Source: Akkermansia sp. (GTDB taxonomy: Bacteria > Verrucomicrobiota > Verrucomicrobiia > Verrucomicrobiales > Akkermansiaceae). From it: 43,113 bases of DNA. The position numbers and the translations under genes were made by a program. The stretch lies in contig JAFQEY010000012.1 in NCBI GenBank assembly GCA_017398765.1, forward strand, positions 1 through 43,113, given 5' to 3'. The notes beneath the pieces were generated by a model. That model made no database searches, was not told where the DNA came from, and worked only from the letters and a program-made list of their open reading frames with translations. This document shows, piece after piece, positions 32,860 through 39,522 of this stretch (position 1 is its first letter; each line of letters starts with the position of its first letter).

Positions 32860-32899
32860 GTGCAGGGGGGCGGGGGAAAGCCCCCCTGCACATTTTTTT
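32860..32899 (+). terminator. Strong hairpin with T-run on the plus strand
   Basis: 12-bp arms GTGCAGGGGGGC (32860-32871) and GCCCCCCTGCAC (32880-32891) with an 8-nt loop, followed on the plus strand by A and seven T (32893-32899). It directly follows the minus-strand DUF2147 stop codon, but the T-run faces the wrong way for that gene. Confidence 0.7.
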
Positions 32900-33347
32900 A
32901 CAGCTTAGGCTTTTTAGGGGTCAGGCTGCCGCTTTCCCCTTTATAAGTGGTGTTGGGTAACCACGTCTGATTGCGCCCCAGAAATGCTATCTTTCCACGT
33001 ACAATCAGGTTCTTGCCTTCGCGCCATATTTCACAACCGTAGACTTTCCCTTTGGTGGGGTCCAGCACTTCTCCGCCGGAATAGGTGTCTCCGTCCTGCT
33101 CCAGATCCCATATTATATCCAGACCCAATACAGCAGGATTTCCCGGTATCTTTGCCTTTGCGTTTTTGTCTTTCAGTAATTTTACCACGCGTCCGTAGTA
33201 TTTGCCCTGATATTCGTATATCTGCACGACGCTCTTTGCTTCTTTTGTTTCATCATCTATGGTGGTCCAGTACCCTGTTATACCCTCTGCCGCTTGTGCT
33301 GCCAGACTGCATAACCCGAATATTGCTGTCATTAGTATCTTTTTCAT
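32898..33347 (-). CDS. Exported DUF2147 protein, 149 aa
   Basis: Small secreted lipocalin-like protein. A signal peptide (MKKILMTAIFGLCSLAAQA, about 1-19) is followed by the DUF2147 pattern: GYWTTIDDETKEAKSVVQIYEYQGKYYGRVVKLL, a central GGEVLDPTKGKVYGCEIW and the end FLGRNQTWLP. The family is widespread in Gram-negative bacteria and of unknown function. The frame opens 18 codons earlier at 33401, but ATG 33347 gives the signal peptide and leaves the promoter outside the gene. A palindrome overlaps the promoter, so it may be repressed. Confidence 0.86.
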   Translation of the reverse strand: MKKILMTAIFGLCSLAAQAAEGITGYWTTIDDETKEAKSVVQIYEYQGKYYGRVVKLLKDKNAKAKIPGNPAVLGLDIIWDLEQDGDTYSGGEVLDPTKGKVYGCEIWREGKNLIVRGKIAFLGRNQTWLPNTTYKGESGSLTPKKPKL

Positions 33348-33372
33348 TTTTATGCTAGAGTTAGGTCTAGTT

Positions 33373-33401
33373 ACGATAGAGTATACTCTAGCTTTTGTCA
33401 A
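33373..33401 (-). promoter_or_regulatory. Promoter and operator-like palindrome of the DUF2147 gene
   Basis: On the minus strand TTGACA (33401-33396), 17-nt spacer, TATCGT (33378-33373). The perfect 14-bp palindrome TAGAGTATACTCTA (33377-33390) covers the spacer and touches the -10 box, as a repressor site would. Confidence 0.6.
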
Positions 33402-33418
33402 GCGAATAAATAAAAAAA

Positions 33419-33446
33419 TCCCCCTACAGTCTGTACTATAGGGGGA
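33419..33446 (-). terminator. Rho-independent terminator of birA
   Basis: TCCCCCTA (33419-33426) pairs with TAGGGGGA (33439-33446), with AGT/ACT extending the stem. On the minus strand it is followed by seven T and an AT-rich tail. It lies 21 bp past the birA stop. Confidence 0.85.
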
Positions 33447-33467
33447 GAAGAAAAAGATGGAGGCGAC

Positions 33468-34193
33468 TCAGATAAGCTCCTTGAGGCGGTTGACGGTGAT
33501 ACCGGGTACGGTGATCGTGGAACCGTCCGGACGCCGCAGAATGGGCGAACCATCGTGCTCAACTCCGTCAAAGAAACCGCAGATGCGCTCTGAATCTGTG
33601 ATGGCAACAACGGGGCGGCTGTCCCCCCAAGCTTTACGGAGCATGGGTTTAATGGCGGAAAGACCACCATCAATAAAAAGTTTGAGGACTTCAGCCAGTT
33701 TATCCCCCAGCTCTGCCCGCAGACCGCGAACTGTGGGGCAGGTGCGAACCAAATCTTCCAGGCGCACCACAGGATCAGTCGTATGGCCGCTCATTTCCCG
33801 AATATCGTTGTGCATGTTGATGCCGATACCGATAGAGGCCATGTTGGAACTTGGGCGCTCTACGAGGATCCCCGCCAGTTTGGCGCGGCCAACCAACACA
33901 TCATTAGGCCAGCGCAGGCGCAGCCCCTTGATGCCGTACTTGGAGAGCGTTTCCATGATGGCGGCTCCCGCAACAAGAGGCAGTACACCCCAGTGCAGAT
34001 CGGCTCTGGATTCAATCGGTACATTATAGGTAGCCCACAGACCACCGGGAGCCCCGTACCATGATCGGTTGAAGCGTCCGCGTCCCTTGGTCTGACTTTC
34101 ACAGTTAACCACACTCCACGGCGGCAGCTTGCGGGCCACGTTGAAAGTCGACTCACATTCCGTTACTTCCTTGATTTGCCAGTTGATGCTCAC
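33468..34193 (-). CDS. birA: Biotin--[acetyl-CoA-carboxylase] ligase, BirA without HTH, 241 aa
   Basis: Activates biotin to biotinyl-AMP and transfers it to the biotin carboxyl carrier protein. Biotin ligase motifs: CESQTKGRGRFNRSW (the GRGRXGR adenylate loop, near residue 32), GGLWATYNVPI and RWPNDVLVGRAKLAGILVE, then the C-terminal SH3-like part. The N-terminal DNA-binding domain of E. coli BirA is absent, so it is a ligase only and not a repressor. The start codon is GTG (34193), supported by the ligase N-terminus and a -10 box 7 nt upstream. Confidence 0.9.
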   Translation of the reverse strand: MSINWQIKEVTECESTFNVARKLPPWSVVNCESQTKGRGRFNRSWYGAPGGLWATYNVPIESRADLHWGVLPLVAGAAIMETLSKYGIKGLRLRWPNDVLVGRAKLAGILVERPSSNMASIGIGINMHNDIREMSGHTTDPVVRLEDLVRTCPTVRGLRAELGDKLAEVLKLFIDGGLSAIKPMLRKAWGDSRPVVAITDSERICGFFDGVEHDGSPILRRPDGSTITVPGITVNRLKELI

Positions 34194-34200
34194 GTAGTCT

Positions 34201-34229
34201 ATCTTACATCAGCAAGCCTGCTGCGTCCA
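34201..34229 (-). promoter_or_regulatory. Promoter of birA
   Basis: On the minus strand TGGACG (34229-34224), 17-nt spacer, TAAGAT (34206-34201), 7 nt to the GTG start. The -35 box is weak. Confidence 0.45.
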
Positions 34230-34256
34230 TACCAAAAGCTCAAATAATGACATAAA

Positions 34257-34285
34257 TTGTCAAAAAAAGGTTGCCGAGGTATAGT
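34257..34285 (+). promoter_or_regulatory. Promoter of the GNAT gene
   Basis: TTGTCA (34257-34262), 17-nt spacer, TATAGT (34280-34285), 19 nt to ATG 34305. Here the leader would be about 13 nt; a GGAGG lies only 1 nt before the ATG, too close for a normal ribosome binding site. Confidence 0.65.
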
Positions 34286-34304
34286 TTTCAGCTAAACTGG
34301 AGGC

Positions 34305-34865
34305 ATGCTGAGAGTCAGAAGAGCCCGAATTCCCTCCCGTGAGGCAACAGAACTTTATGAGAAGGCTTTTCCTTTTCATGAAAGAAGAAGCCGGGAGCAC
34401 CATATATCCAAGGCTGCGACGGAGCCGGATTTTTATACGATGGAAGTGGATACGGAATGCGGGGAGTTTGTCGGTATACTGTATTATTGGCATTGGGAGC
34501 AGCATGCACTTCTGTTCGTGGAGCACCTGGCCATTGTGCCTCATTTGCGGGGGCGGGGATATGGCCATAAATTGCTCCGTCTTATAGAGTTGCCTGAAAC
34601 CTGTATTATGTTGGAGATAGAGCCGGTTACAGATACGCTGACGGCACGCAGGCTGAACTTTTATGAATCAGCCGGCTTTGTTCGTCTGCCTTATCCCCAT
34701 GTACAGTTGCCGTACCACTGTGGTGGGGAACCTGTGGTTCTGGAGTTACTTTCCCGGCAGAGTAACGGATTGCCCGCTACCCCAACGCAAGCGGCAATTC
34801 TGGAGCAGATGCTGCATACGCAGGTAATGAGCCATATCCGGGAAAAATCCTGCGGCGGAGAATAG
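34305..34865 (+). CDS. GNAT family N-acetyltransferase, 186 aa
   Basis: Probable acetyl-CoA dependent acetyltransferase. The GNAT core is visible: strand ALLFVEHLAIVPHLRGRGYGHKLLRLIEL, with the acetyl-CoA loop RGRGYG, near residues 70-98, then EIEPVTDTLTARRLNFYESAGFVRL. The first 60 residues carry RSREHHISKAATEPDFYTMEV and the C-terminal 45 have no GNAT motif; the substrate is unknown. The gene is alone on its strand, 110 bp from the divergent birA and 155 bp from the next gene. Confidence 0.85.
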   Translation: MLRVRRARIPSREATELYEKAFPFHERRSREHHISKAATEPDFYTMEVDTECGEFVGILYYWHWEQHALLFVEHLAIVPHLRGRGYGHKLLRLIELPETCIMLEIEPVTDTLTARRLNFYESAGFVRLPYPHVQLPYHCGGEPVVLELLSRQSNGLPATPTQAAILEQMLHTQVMSHIREKSCGGE

Positions 34866-34896
34866 ATTATCTGAGCCGGCAGGGAGTATCCCGAAT

Positions 34897-34918
34897 CGAC
34901 ATTGCCCGAAGAATGTCG
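34897..34918. repeat. Small hairpin between GNAT and hydrolase-like genes
   Basis: CGACATT (34897-34903), 8-nt loop, AATGTCG (34912-34918). No clear T-run follows, so it may be an attenuator or a weak terminator for the GNAT gene. Confidence 0.4.
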
Positions 34919-34979
34919 GGAAGCACTGAGCCTCCGTATTGCCTTTGTTCCATTTATGCGGACATGGCTTAAATTCGGA

Positions 34980-35008
34980 TTGCAGGCAAACAGAGAGACT
35001 GTTATAAT
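34980..35008 (+). promoter_or_regulatory. Promoter of the 35021 operon
   Basis: TTGCAG (34980-34985), 17-nt spacer, perfect TATAAT (35003-35008), 12 nt to ATG 35021. The predicted leader is only about 6 nt. Confidence 0.75.
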
Positions 35009-35020
35009 ACCGCTGCGCCG

Positions 35021-36106
35021 ATGAAAAAACGCCGTTTCTCACACCTGTGTATTCTCTTTCTCCTGCTGCTGTCGGGAGCCGGTGTTATACGCCTGTGGTT
35101 TTACATTGAGGAACAGTTACAACCCATACTTGTTCCTGTGAATCAGGCGTATTCAGGCTATTCCAATCTTCCGAAGAAGGTGTTGGGGTTACAGTTGGAT
35201 TCGTTCGTATTCAAGGGCTGGGACGGTGGCGATGTGCAGGCGGTCATCGTTTCCAAGGAAGGTGAGGAATCCTCCCGCCAGTTGACGGTCATGAGCGATT
35301 TGTCCGACCATCCGGTGGAAAAATTGGAAGTAATAGATTATGTGTTGGTCTGTGTGGACTGGGATCACGGTATACGCTCCGCGCTTCCTTTGGCGGAATC
35401 GTTGACGGCCGCCGGGCTCAAATGCGTTCTTTGGGATCCCCGCGGTGTGAATGATCGCCGCCCGTATTGTACCCATGGGTTGAAAGAAAGCCGCGATGTT
35501 CCGTTGCTGATTGATGCCATAGAGAAGAGGCACCCGAAAGGGAAGCCTGTGGTAGTGGCAGTGGGACAGGGATACGGAGCAGGCCTGCTCCTGCACGCTG
35601 CGGCTCATGATACGCGGATTCAGGGGCTTGCCGCCATTGATGCCTATGCCTCATTGCGCCAGTCCGTCAAACGCACGCTGCCCGATTCTTTCCTTTCTCC
35701 GGTGATGCTGGAGATGATGAATCTGCGGATGGAGAGGACGCTGGGCATGGAGTGTTTTGAGGTGGCTCCTGTTGAGCAGGCATCATTTATTCATCGCGAT
35801 GTGCCTGTGCTGGTGGTGCATCTCGCGCAGGATAATCCGGTGTGTACATTGGGGGATGCGCTGACTATTTATCACCGCCTTCGTAGCGATAAACGGGAAG
35901 TCTGGGCAATGATGACGGAACCGACCTTGCCCGGGCTTACGTCTCGTCAGAAAGAGATATTGCCTGCAGTCAAACAGCTTCCGGATGAGGAAACGGCTAT
36001 GACCTCATTAGTTCACTGGTTGGATGGCCCGGTGGCGGATTCTATCTTGTCTCCGCATATTGATGATCCCTCACGCCCTGTCCCGACCTCAGATTTACAC
36101 CTTTAA
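35021..36106 (+). CDS. Membrane-anchored alpha/beta-hydrolase-like protein without the usual serine, 361 aa
   Basis: A basic start with a hydrophobic segment (about 9-28) anchors it to the membrane. The following region has the strand/loop order of an alpha/beta hydrolase: VLVCVDWDHGIRSALPLAESLTAAGLKCVLWDPRGVNDRRP, then KPVVVAVGQGYGAGLLLHAA, where the nucleophile elbow should read G-x-S-x-G but reads GQGYG, so the serine is replaced by glycine. It may be a non-catalytic member, possibly a peptidoglycan- or protein-binding partner. It heads an operon with the TonB/OmpA-like gene, which follows 16 bp downstream, and a HAD phosphatase. Confidence 0.7.
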   Translation: MKKRRFSHLCILFLLLLSGAGVIRLWFYIEEQLQPILVPVNQAYSGYSNLPKKVLGLQLDSFVFKGWDGGDVQAVIVSKEGEESSRQLTVMSDLSDHPVEKLEVIDYVLVCVDWDHGIRSALPLAESLTAAGLKCVLWDPRGVNDRRPYCTHGLKESRDVPLLIDAIEKRHPKGKPVVVAVGQGYGAGLLLHAAAHDTRIQGLAAIDAYASLRQSVKRTLPDSFLSPVMLEMMNLRMERTLGMECFEVAPVEQASFIHRDVPVLVVHLAQDNPVCTLGDALTIYHRLRSDKREVWAMMTEPTLPGLTSRQKEILPAVKQLPDEETAMTSLVHWLDGPVADSILSPHIDDPSRPVPTSDLHL

Positions 36107-36122
36107 TAACCTATTTTGATTC

Positions 36123-37328
36123 ATGTCACCATCTCACCATACACGCCGCAAGGTGGGGAATCGCCGCCGAGAGGGCTATGAGCTGACTAAGCAGCGAGAC
36201 ATGCTGCCTCTTGCGCTGGGGGCTGCATGCGCCGCAGCTGTGTTGCATATCGTTGTGTTCCTTTGGGGGCCGTCTGTCATTGAATTCAACTTCCGCAATC
36301 TATTTGAAGCTCCGGAGCGGGTCAAGGATGAGGAGATTCGCGTGGTTGTCAAGCAGCAGCCGGAAGAAGAATTGGACGAAGCCAAGACCGAAGAACCGCC
36401 TCCTCCCCCGGAAGAGGTGGAAGAGATTGCTTACGAGCCTCAGGAAATTGATATTCTGGATGCCGAGATGGAGGAGCTGGTCATGGCCCCCGGTAAGACG
36501 GAAATTGCCCTGCCGGAACCGGTTTATACACAGGAGAACGCGCCGTCTCTCAGTGATATTCCGCCGGCGCAGTTGGATTTGGGCTCCCTGCAGTTGGAAG
36601 CTGTACCGCGGGAGGCTCTGGATATACCGGAGCCGGCTCCGGTCAACAGTAATGAAGTAGTGGCAGCCGTGGAGGCTCAGCCTGATACCGTGGATGAGGC
36701 ATCCTCTCTCATGGAAAAAGAGTTGCGTGAATCTGCGTCCAAACTCGGGCATGGGGAACTGCCGGCTGATACCCGTAGCCTGGCCGATTTGCTGGGAGAG
36801 GGAAATTTGGGCGCGGCATCCGGTGTGGCGCGCTTAGGGGCGGATGTGTTGTTTGGGTTCAACGAAAATCAGCTCAAAAACTCAGCTCGTATCACGATGT
36901 TGCAACTGGCGGCTCTCATTCAAAAAAATCCGGAGACGGTGTTTCTGATAGAAGGGCATACGGATAGTGTGGGTGGAGATGCATACAACACACTGTTGGG
37001 AATGCAGCGTGCTGCAGCCGTTCGCGAATGGCTCGCCGGTAACAATGTCCCGGTGAAAAATGTCTATATACGTTCCTGTGCCTGCACTGCACCTCTTGCT
37101 GACCCGAAGTTGCCCAAGGAGCAGCAAACCGTGAATCGGCGTGTCGAAATCCACATGCGTAAAAAGGGTGATAAAATCCCGGAAGGTTCTATGCCCGTCT
37201 CCTATAAGGTGGATATGAAGACAGCAATCTCTACACAAATTGCCAAGGGGGTGAAAGTTCCCCTCAGCAAATCCATCACCCCCGGTATGCTCCGAAAGGA
37301 CACCGAAACGGTTCCGAAAAAGAAATAA
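36123..37328 (+). CDS. OmpA-domain protein with TonB-like N-terminal half, 401 aa
   Basis: Envelope protein. A basic N-terminus and one membrane helix (about residues 28-50, LPLALGAACAAAVLHIVVFLWG) anchor it in the inner membrane. A long acidic, proline-rich stretch (EEPPPPPEEVEE and PEPVYTQ repeats) resembles the TonB spacer. The C-terminal domain (about 240-350) is OmpA-like: FGFNENQLKNSA, EGHTDSVGGDAYN, then RSCACTAPLADP and QTVNRRVEIHM, with peptidoglycan-contacting D/R residues in place. TonB usually ends in a different C-terminal domain, so this is a TonB-spacer/OmpA hybrid that would tether the inner membrane to peptidoglycan. No signal peptide cleavage site seen. Confidence 0.82.
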   Translation: MSPSHHTRRKVGNRRREGYELTKQRDMLPLALGAACAAAVLHIVVFLWGPSVIEFNFRNLFEAPERVKDEEIRVVVKQQPEEELDEAKTEEPPPPPEEVEEIAYEPQEIDILDAEMEELVMAPGKTEIALPEPVYTQENAPSLSDIPPAQLDLGSLQLEAVPREALDIPEPAPVNSNEVVAAVEAQPDTVDEASSLMEKELRESASKLGHGELPADTRSLADLLGEGNLGAASGVARLGADVLFGFNENQLKNSARITMLQLAALIQKNPETVFLIEGHTDSVGGDAYNTLLGMQRAAAVREWLAGNNVPVKNVYIRSCACTAPLADPKLPKEQQTVNRRVEIHMRKKGDKIPEGSMPVSYKVDMKTAISTQIAKGVKVPLSKSITPGMLRKDTETVPKKK

Positions 37329-37334
37329 CAACAC

Positions 37335-38174
37335 ATGGACTCCGTTCTGCCCGCCGGCCGGGCTCTGCCTCAGTCCGGCCCCTGTTCCTTGCTTGTTTCT
37401 CTGGATTTTGATGGAACTCTCTGGCATGGTGATGCTCAGCCACCCATTCCCCCGGCATTTCCGGAGCTGATGTTACAGTGCCGCGGGGCAGGGGTTCGTT
37501 GGGGAATCAACACCGGGCGTACCATGGCTTATCTGCTGGAAGACTGGAACAAGCATGTGCCTTTTTTGCCGGATTTTATCTGCACCTGTGAGCGTTTTGT
37601 TTATTTGGCTGCTTCGGATGGTACGCTGCGCGGGATTCCCGGACATAATGCTGCTGCATCTCTCGCTGCTGAGACGCTGCGAAAACACATGCAGCCGCTC
37701 CTGCATGCTGAGCTGGAGAGAATTGCGGTATCCTACCCGAATCTGGAGTGGATAATTGCCCCAAGCGATTCTCTTTCCGTGGAAGCAGCAGATGCGGATA
37801 CCATGGATACCTTGGCGAATCTTCTGCAACCGTTCCTGGGGAAGCACCCTGCAGTTTCCATGCAGCGTGCGGGGCGTTACATGCGTTTGGCTGATTCCCG
37901 CTTTCACAAAGGCTCTGCCTTGGCTCATGTGGCACAGGAGTGGCAGGTGGAGAACAGCCGTATTCTTATCATCGGCGACGGACATAATGACATGGATGCC
38001 TTTGCCCGTTTTCCCGGGGCGTTTTGTGCCGCGCCGTCAGATGCCCACCCTGATGTGCTGGCCTGGCTGTGTTCCCACGGCGGGTATATTTCACCCGAGC
38101 CGGGCATTATGCAGATTCTCCGCCACTGGCTGCACTCGCAACGCGTTATGGTGGGAAATGACCGTCTCCTCTGA
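37335..38174 (+). CDS. HAD-superfamily hydrolase, Cof-like, 279 aa
   Basis: Probable sugar- or nucleotide-phosphate phosphatase. Motif I LDFDGTLWHGD (D-x-D near residue 20), motif II RWGINTGRT, and motif IV GDGHNDMDAF near residue 218, with a C2-type cap (IIB subclass) between. The IIB subclass acts on small phosphorylated metabolites; no substrate can be given. It is 6 bp from the OmpA-like gene and the last gene of this operon. A convergent terminator follows before the threonine dehydrogenase gene on the opposite strand. Confidence 0.85.
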   Translation: MDSVLPAGRALPQSGPCSLLVSLDFDGTLWHGDAQPPIPPAFPELMLQCRGAGVRWGINTGRTMAYLLEDWNKHVPFLPDFICTCERFVYLAASDGTLRGIPGHNAAASLAAETLRKHMQPLLHAELERIAVSYPNLEWIIAPSDSLSVEAADADTMDTLANLLQPFLGKHPAVSMQRAGRYMRLADSRFHKGSALAHVAQEWQVENSRILIIGDGHNDMDAFARFPGAFCAAPSDAHPDVLAWLCSHGGYISPEPGIMQILRHWLHSQRVMVGNDRLL

Positions 38175-38203
38175 TTCCCCCGCGATAAGGCGCAGAAAAG
38201 GAA

Positions 38204-38236
38204 AGCACCGTACCTGCCTTTCGGAAGCACGGTGCT
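38204..38236. terminator. Hairpin between convergent genes
   Basis: AGCACCGT (38204-38211) and ACGGTGCT (38229-38236) with a 17-nt loop that can itself pair. It lies between the ends of the HAD and tdh genes and probably terminates both; T-runs are short, so efficiency is uncertain. Confidence 0.5.
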
Positions 38237-38259
38237 GAAAGTCTGATTAAATCTGAGCT

Positions 38260-39291
38260 TTATTCTGCCCAGGTGAGCACCACCTTGCCGGACTTGCCGG
38301 AGTTCATCACCTCAAAGCCTTCCTTGAAGTCGGTGTAGGGAAGGCGGTGAGTGATGATGGGCGTGACATCCAGCCCGGAGCTGAGCATGGCATCCATCTT
38401 CTGCCAGGTGTTGTACATTTCCCGTCCATAGATACCTTTCATCTTGAGTCCCTTCCATACGAAAGTGTTCCAGTCGATACCGGAACCGCCGGGTTGGATA
38501 CCCAGCAGAGAGATGTTGGCTCCGTAGGCTGAGTGGGTGATGATGTCTTTCAGGCAGGCTGGAGCTCCACTCATTTCCAGACACACACCATAGCCCTCGC
38601 TAATGCCCATTTCGTCACGGGCTGCTGCAATGCTGTCACCGGCAATGACGTTGACCGTGCGGTCGGCTCCCATGATTTTAGCAAGATTGAGCCTGTAGTC
38701 ACTCACGTCTGTGATGGTGACGGTGCGGGCTCCGGCTTTCTTACACACGGCTGCTGCCATAGAGCCGATGAGACCGGCCCCGGTGATAAGTACATCCTCT
38801 CCCACCAGATCCCAGGAAAGTGCCGTGTGTGTGGCATTGCCCAGAGGGTCGAGAATGGAGGCAACCTCCATGCTCATCTTATTGCCCACGCGGATGACAT
38901 TGCTCTGGGGAATGGCAAGATACTCAGCGAAGCAACCGGGGCGATTCACCCCCACTCCCTGAGTGTTCGGGCAGAGATGGAACAGCCCCTTGCGGCAGTT
39001 GCGGCAGTGACCGCATACAATGTGCCCCTCTCCGGATACGATTTCTCCCGGCTGAAACTCGGTCACCGCTAAACCTACTTTTTCAATAATACCGCAGTAT
39101 TCATGCCCCACATGCATACCGACAGGTATTGTTTGCTGCGCCCAGCTATCCCAGTTCCAAATGTGCAAATCAGTTCCGCAAATTGCGGTTTTGTAAATCT
39201 TTATCAGGACATCGTTCGGCCCCACTTCAGGCATCGGCACGTCCAGCAGCTCAAGCCCTTTATCGGCCTTTGTTTTCACCAGTGCTTTCAT
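38260..39291 (-). CDS. tdh: L-threonine 3-dehydrogenase, 343 aa
   Basis: Zinc-dependent medium-chain dehydrogenase that turns threonine into 2-amino-3-ketobutyrate. Catalytic C38, T40, D41 and H43 (CGTDLH), zinc ligands H63 and E64 (GHE), and structural zinc cysteines C93, C96, C99 and C107 occur at the same residue numbers as in E. coli Tdh. NAD-binding GAGLIG near residue 175. ATG 39291 (MKALVKTKADKGLEL) is chosen over a longer frame because it matches the family start and a promoter ends 7 nt upstream. The partner gene kbl is not adjacent, which is unusual for tdh. Confidence 0.94.
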   Translation of the reverse strand: MKALVKTKADKGLELLDVPMPEVGPNDVLIKIYKTAICGTDLHIWNWDSWAQQTIPVGMHVGHEYCGIIEKVGLAVTEFQPGEIVSGEGHIVCGHCRNCRKGLFHLCPNTQGVGVNRPGCFAEYLAIPQSNVIRVGNKMSMEVASILDPLGNATHTALSWDLVGEDVLITGAGLIGSMAAAVCKKAGARTVTITDVSDYRLNLAKIMGADRTVNVIAGDSIAAARDEMGISEGYGVCLEMSGAPACLKDIITHSAYGANISLLGIQPGGSGIDWNTFVWKGLKMKGIYGREMYNTWQKMDAMLSSGLDVTPIITHRLPYTDFKEGFEVMNSGKSGKVVLTWAE

Positions 39292-39298
39292 GCCGGTG

Positions 39299-39327
39299 AT
39301 GATAGTCCTCTTCCTGTTCGTTAGCAA
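39299..39327 (-). promoter_or_regulatory. Promoter of tdh
   Basis: On the minus strand TTGCTA (39327-39322), 17-nt spacer, TATCAT (39304-39299), 7 nt to the tdh ATG at 39291. Confidence 0.65.
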
Positions 39328-39483
39328 GCCGAATTTACATCATACCACACAGATTTTATGCGTCAATCATTTTTTTGATTCGCCCTGAGCTTGATACCGG
39401 AAAGAGTGCATAAATCAGGGGCTTTCCGGGGGACGCATTTGATTTTACAACTTTCCCGCGTCGGATGCCGAATTTGTTTCGGC

Positions 39484-39512
39484 TTGCTTTCCGTGTGCCA
39501 TTATGGTAGATT
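39484..39512 (+). promoter_or_regulatory. Promoter of the ktr operon
   Basis: TTGCTT (39484-39489), 17-nt spacer, TAGATT (39507-39512), 10 nt to ATG 39523. This supports ATG 39523 rather than the upstream in-frame ATG at 39391. Confidence 0.55.
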
Positions 39513-39522
39513 AGACAGAGAC

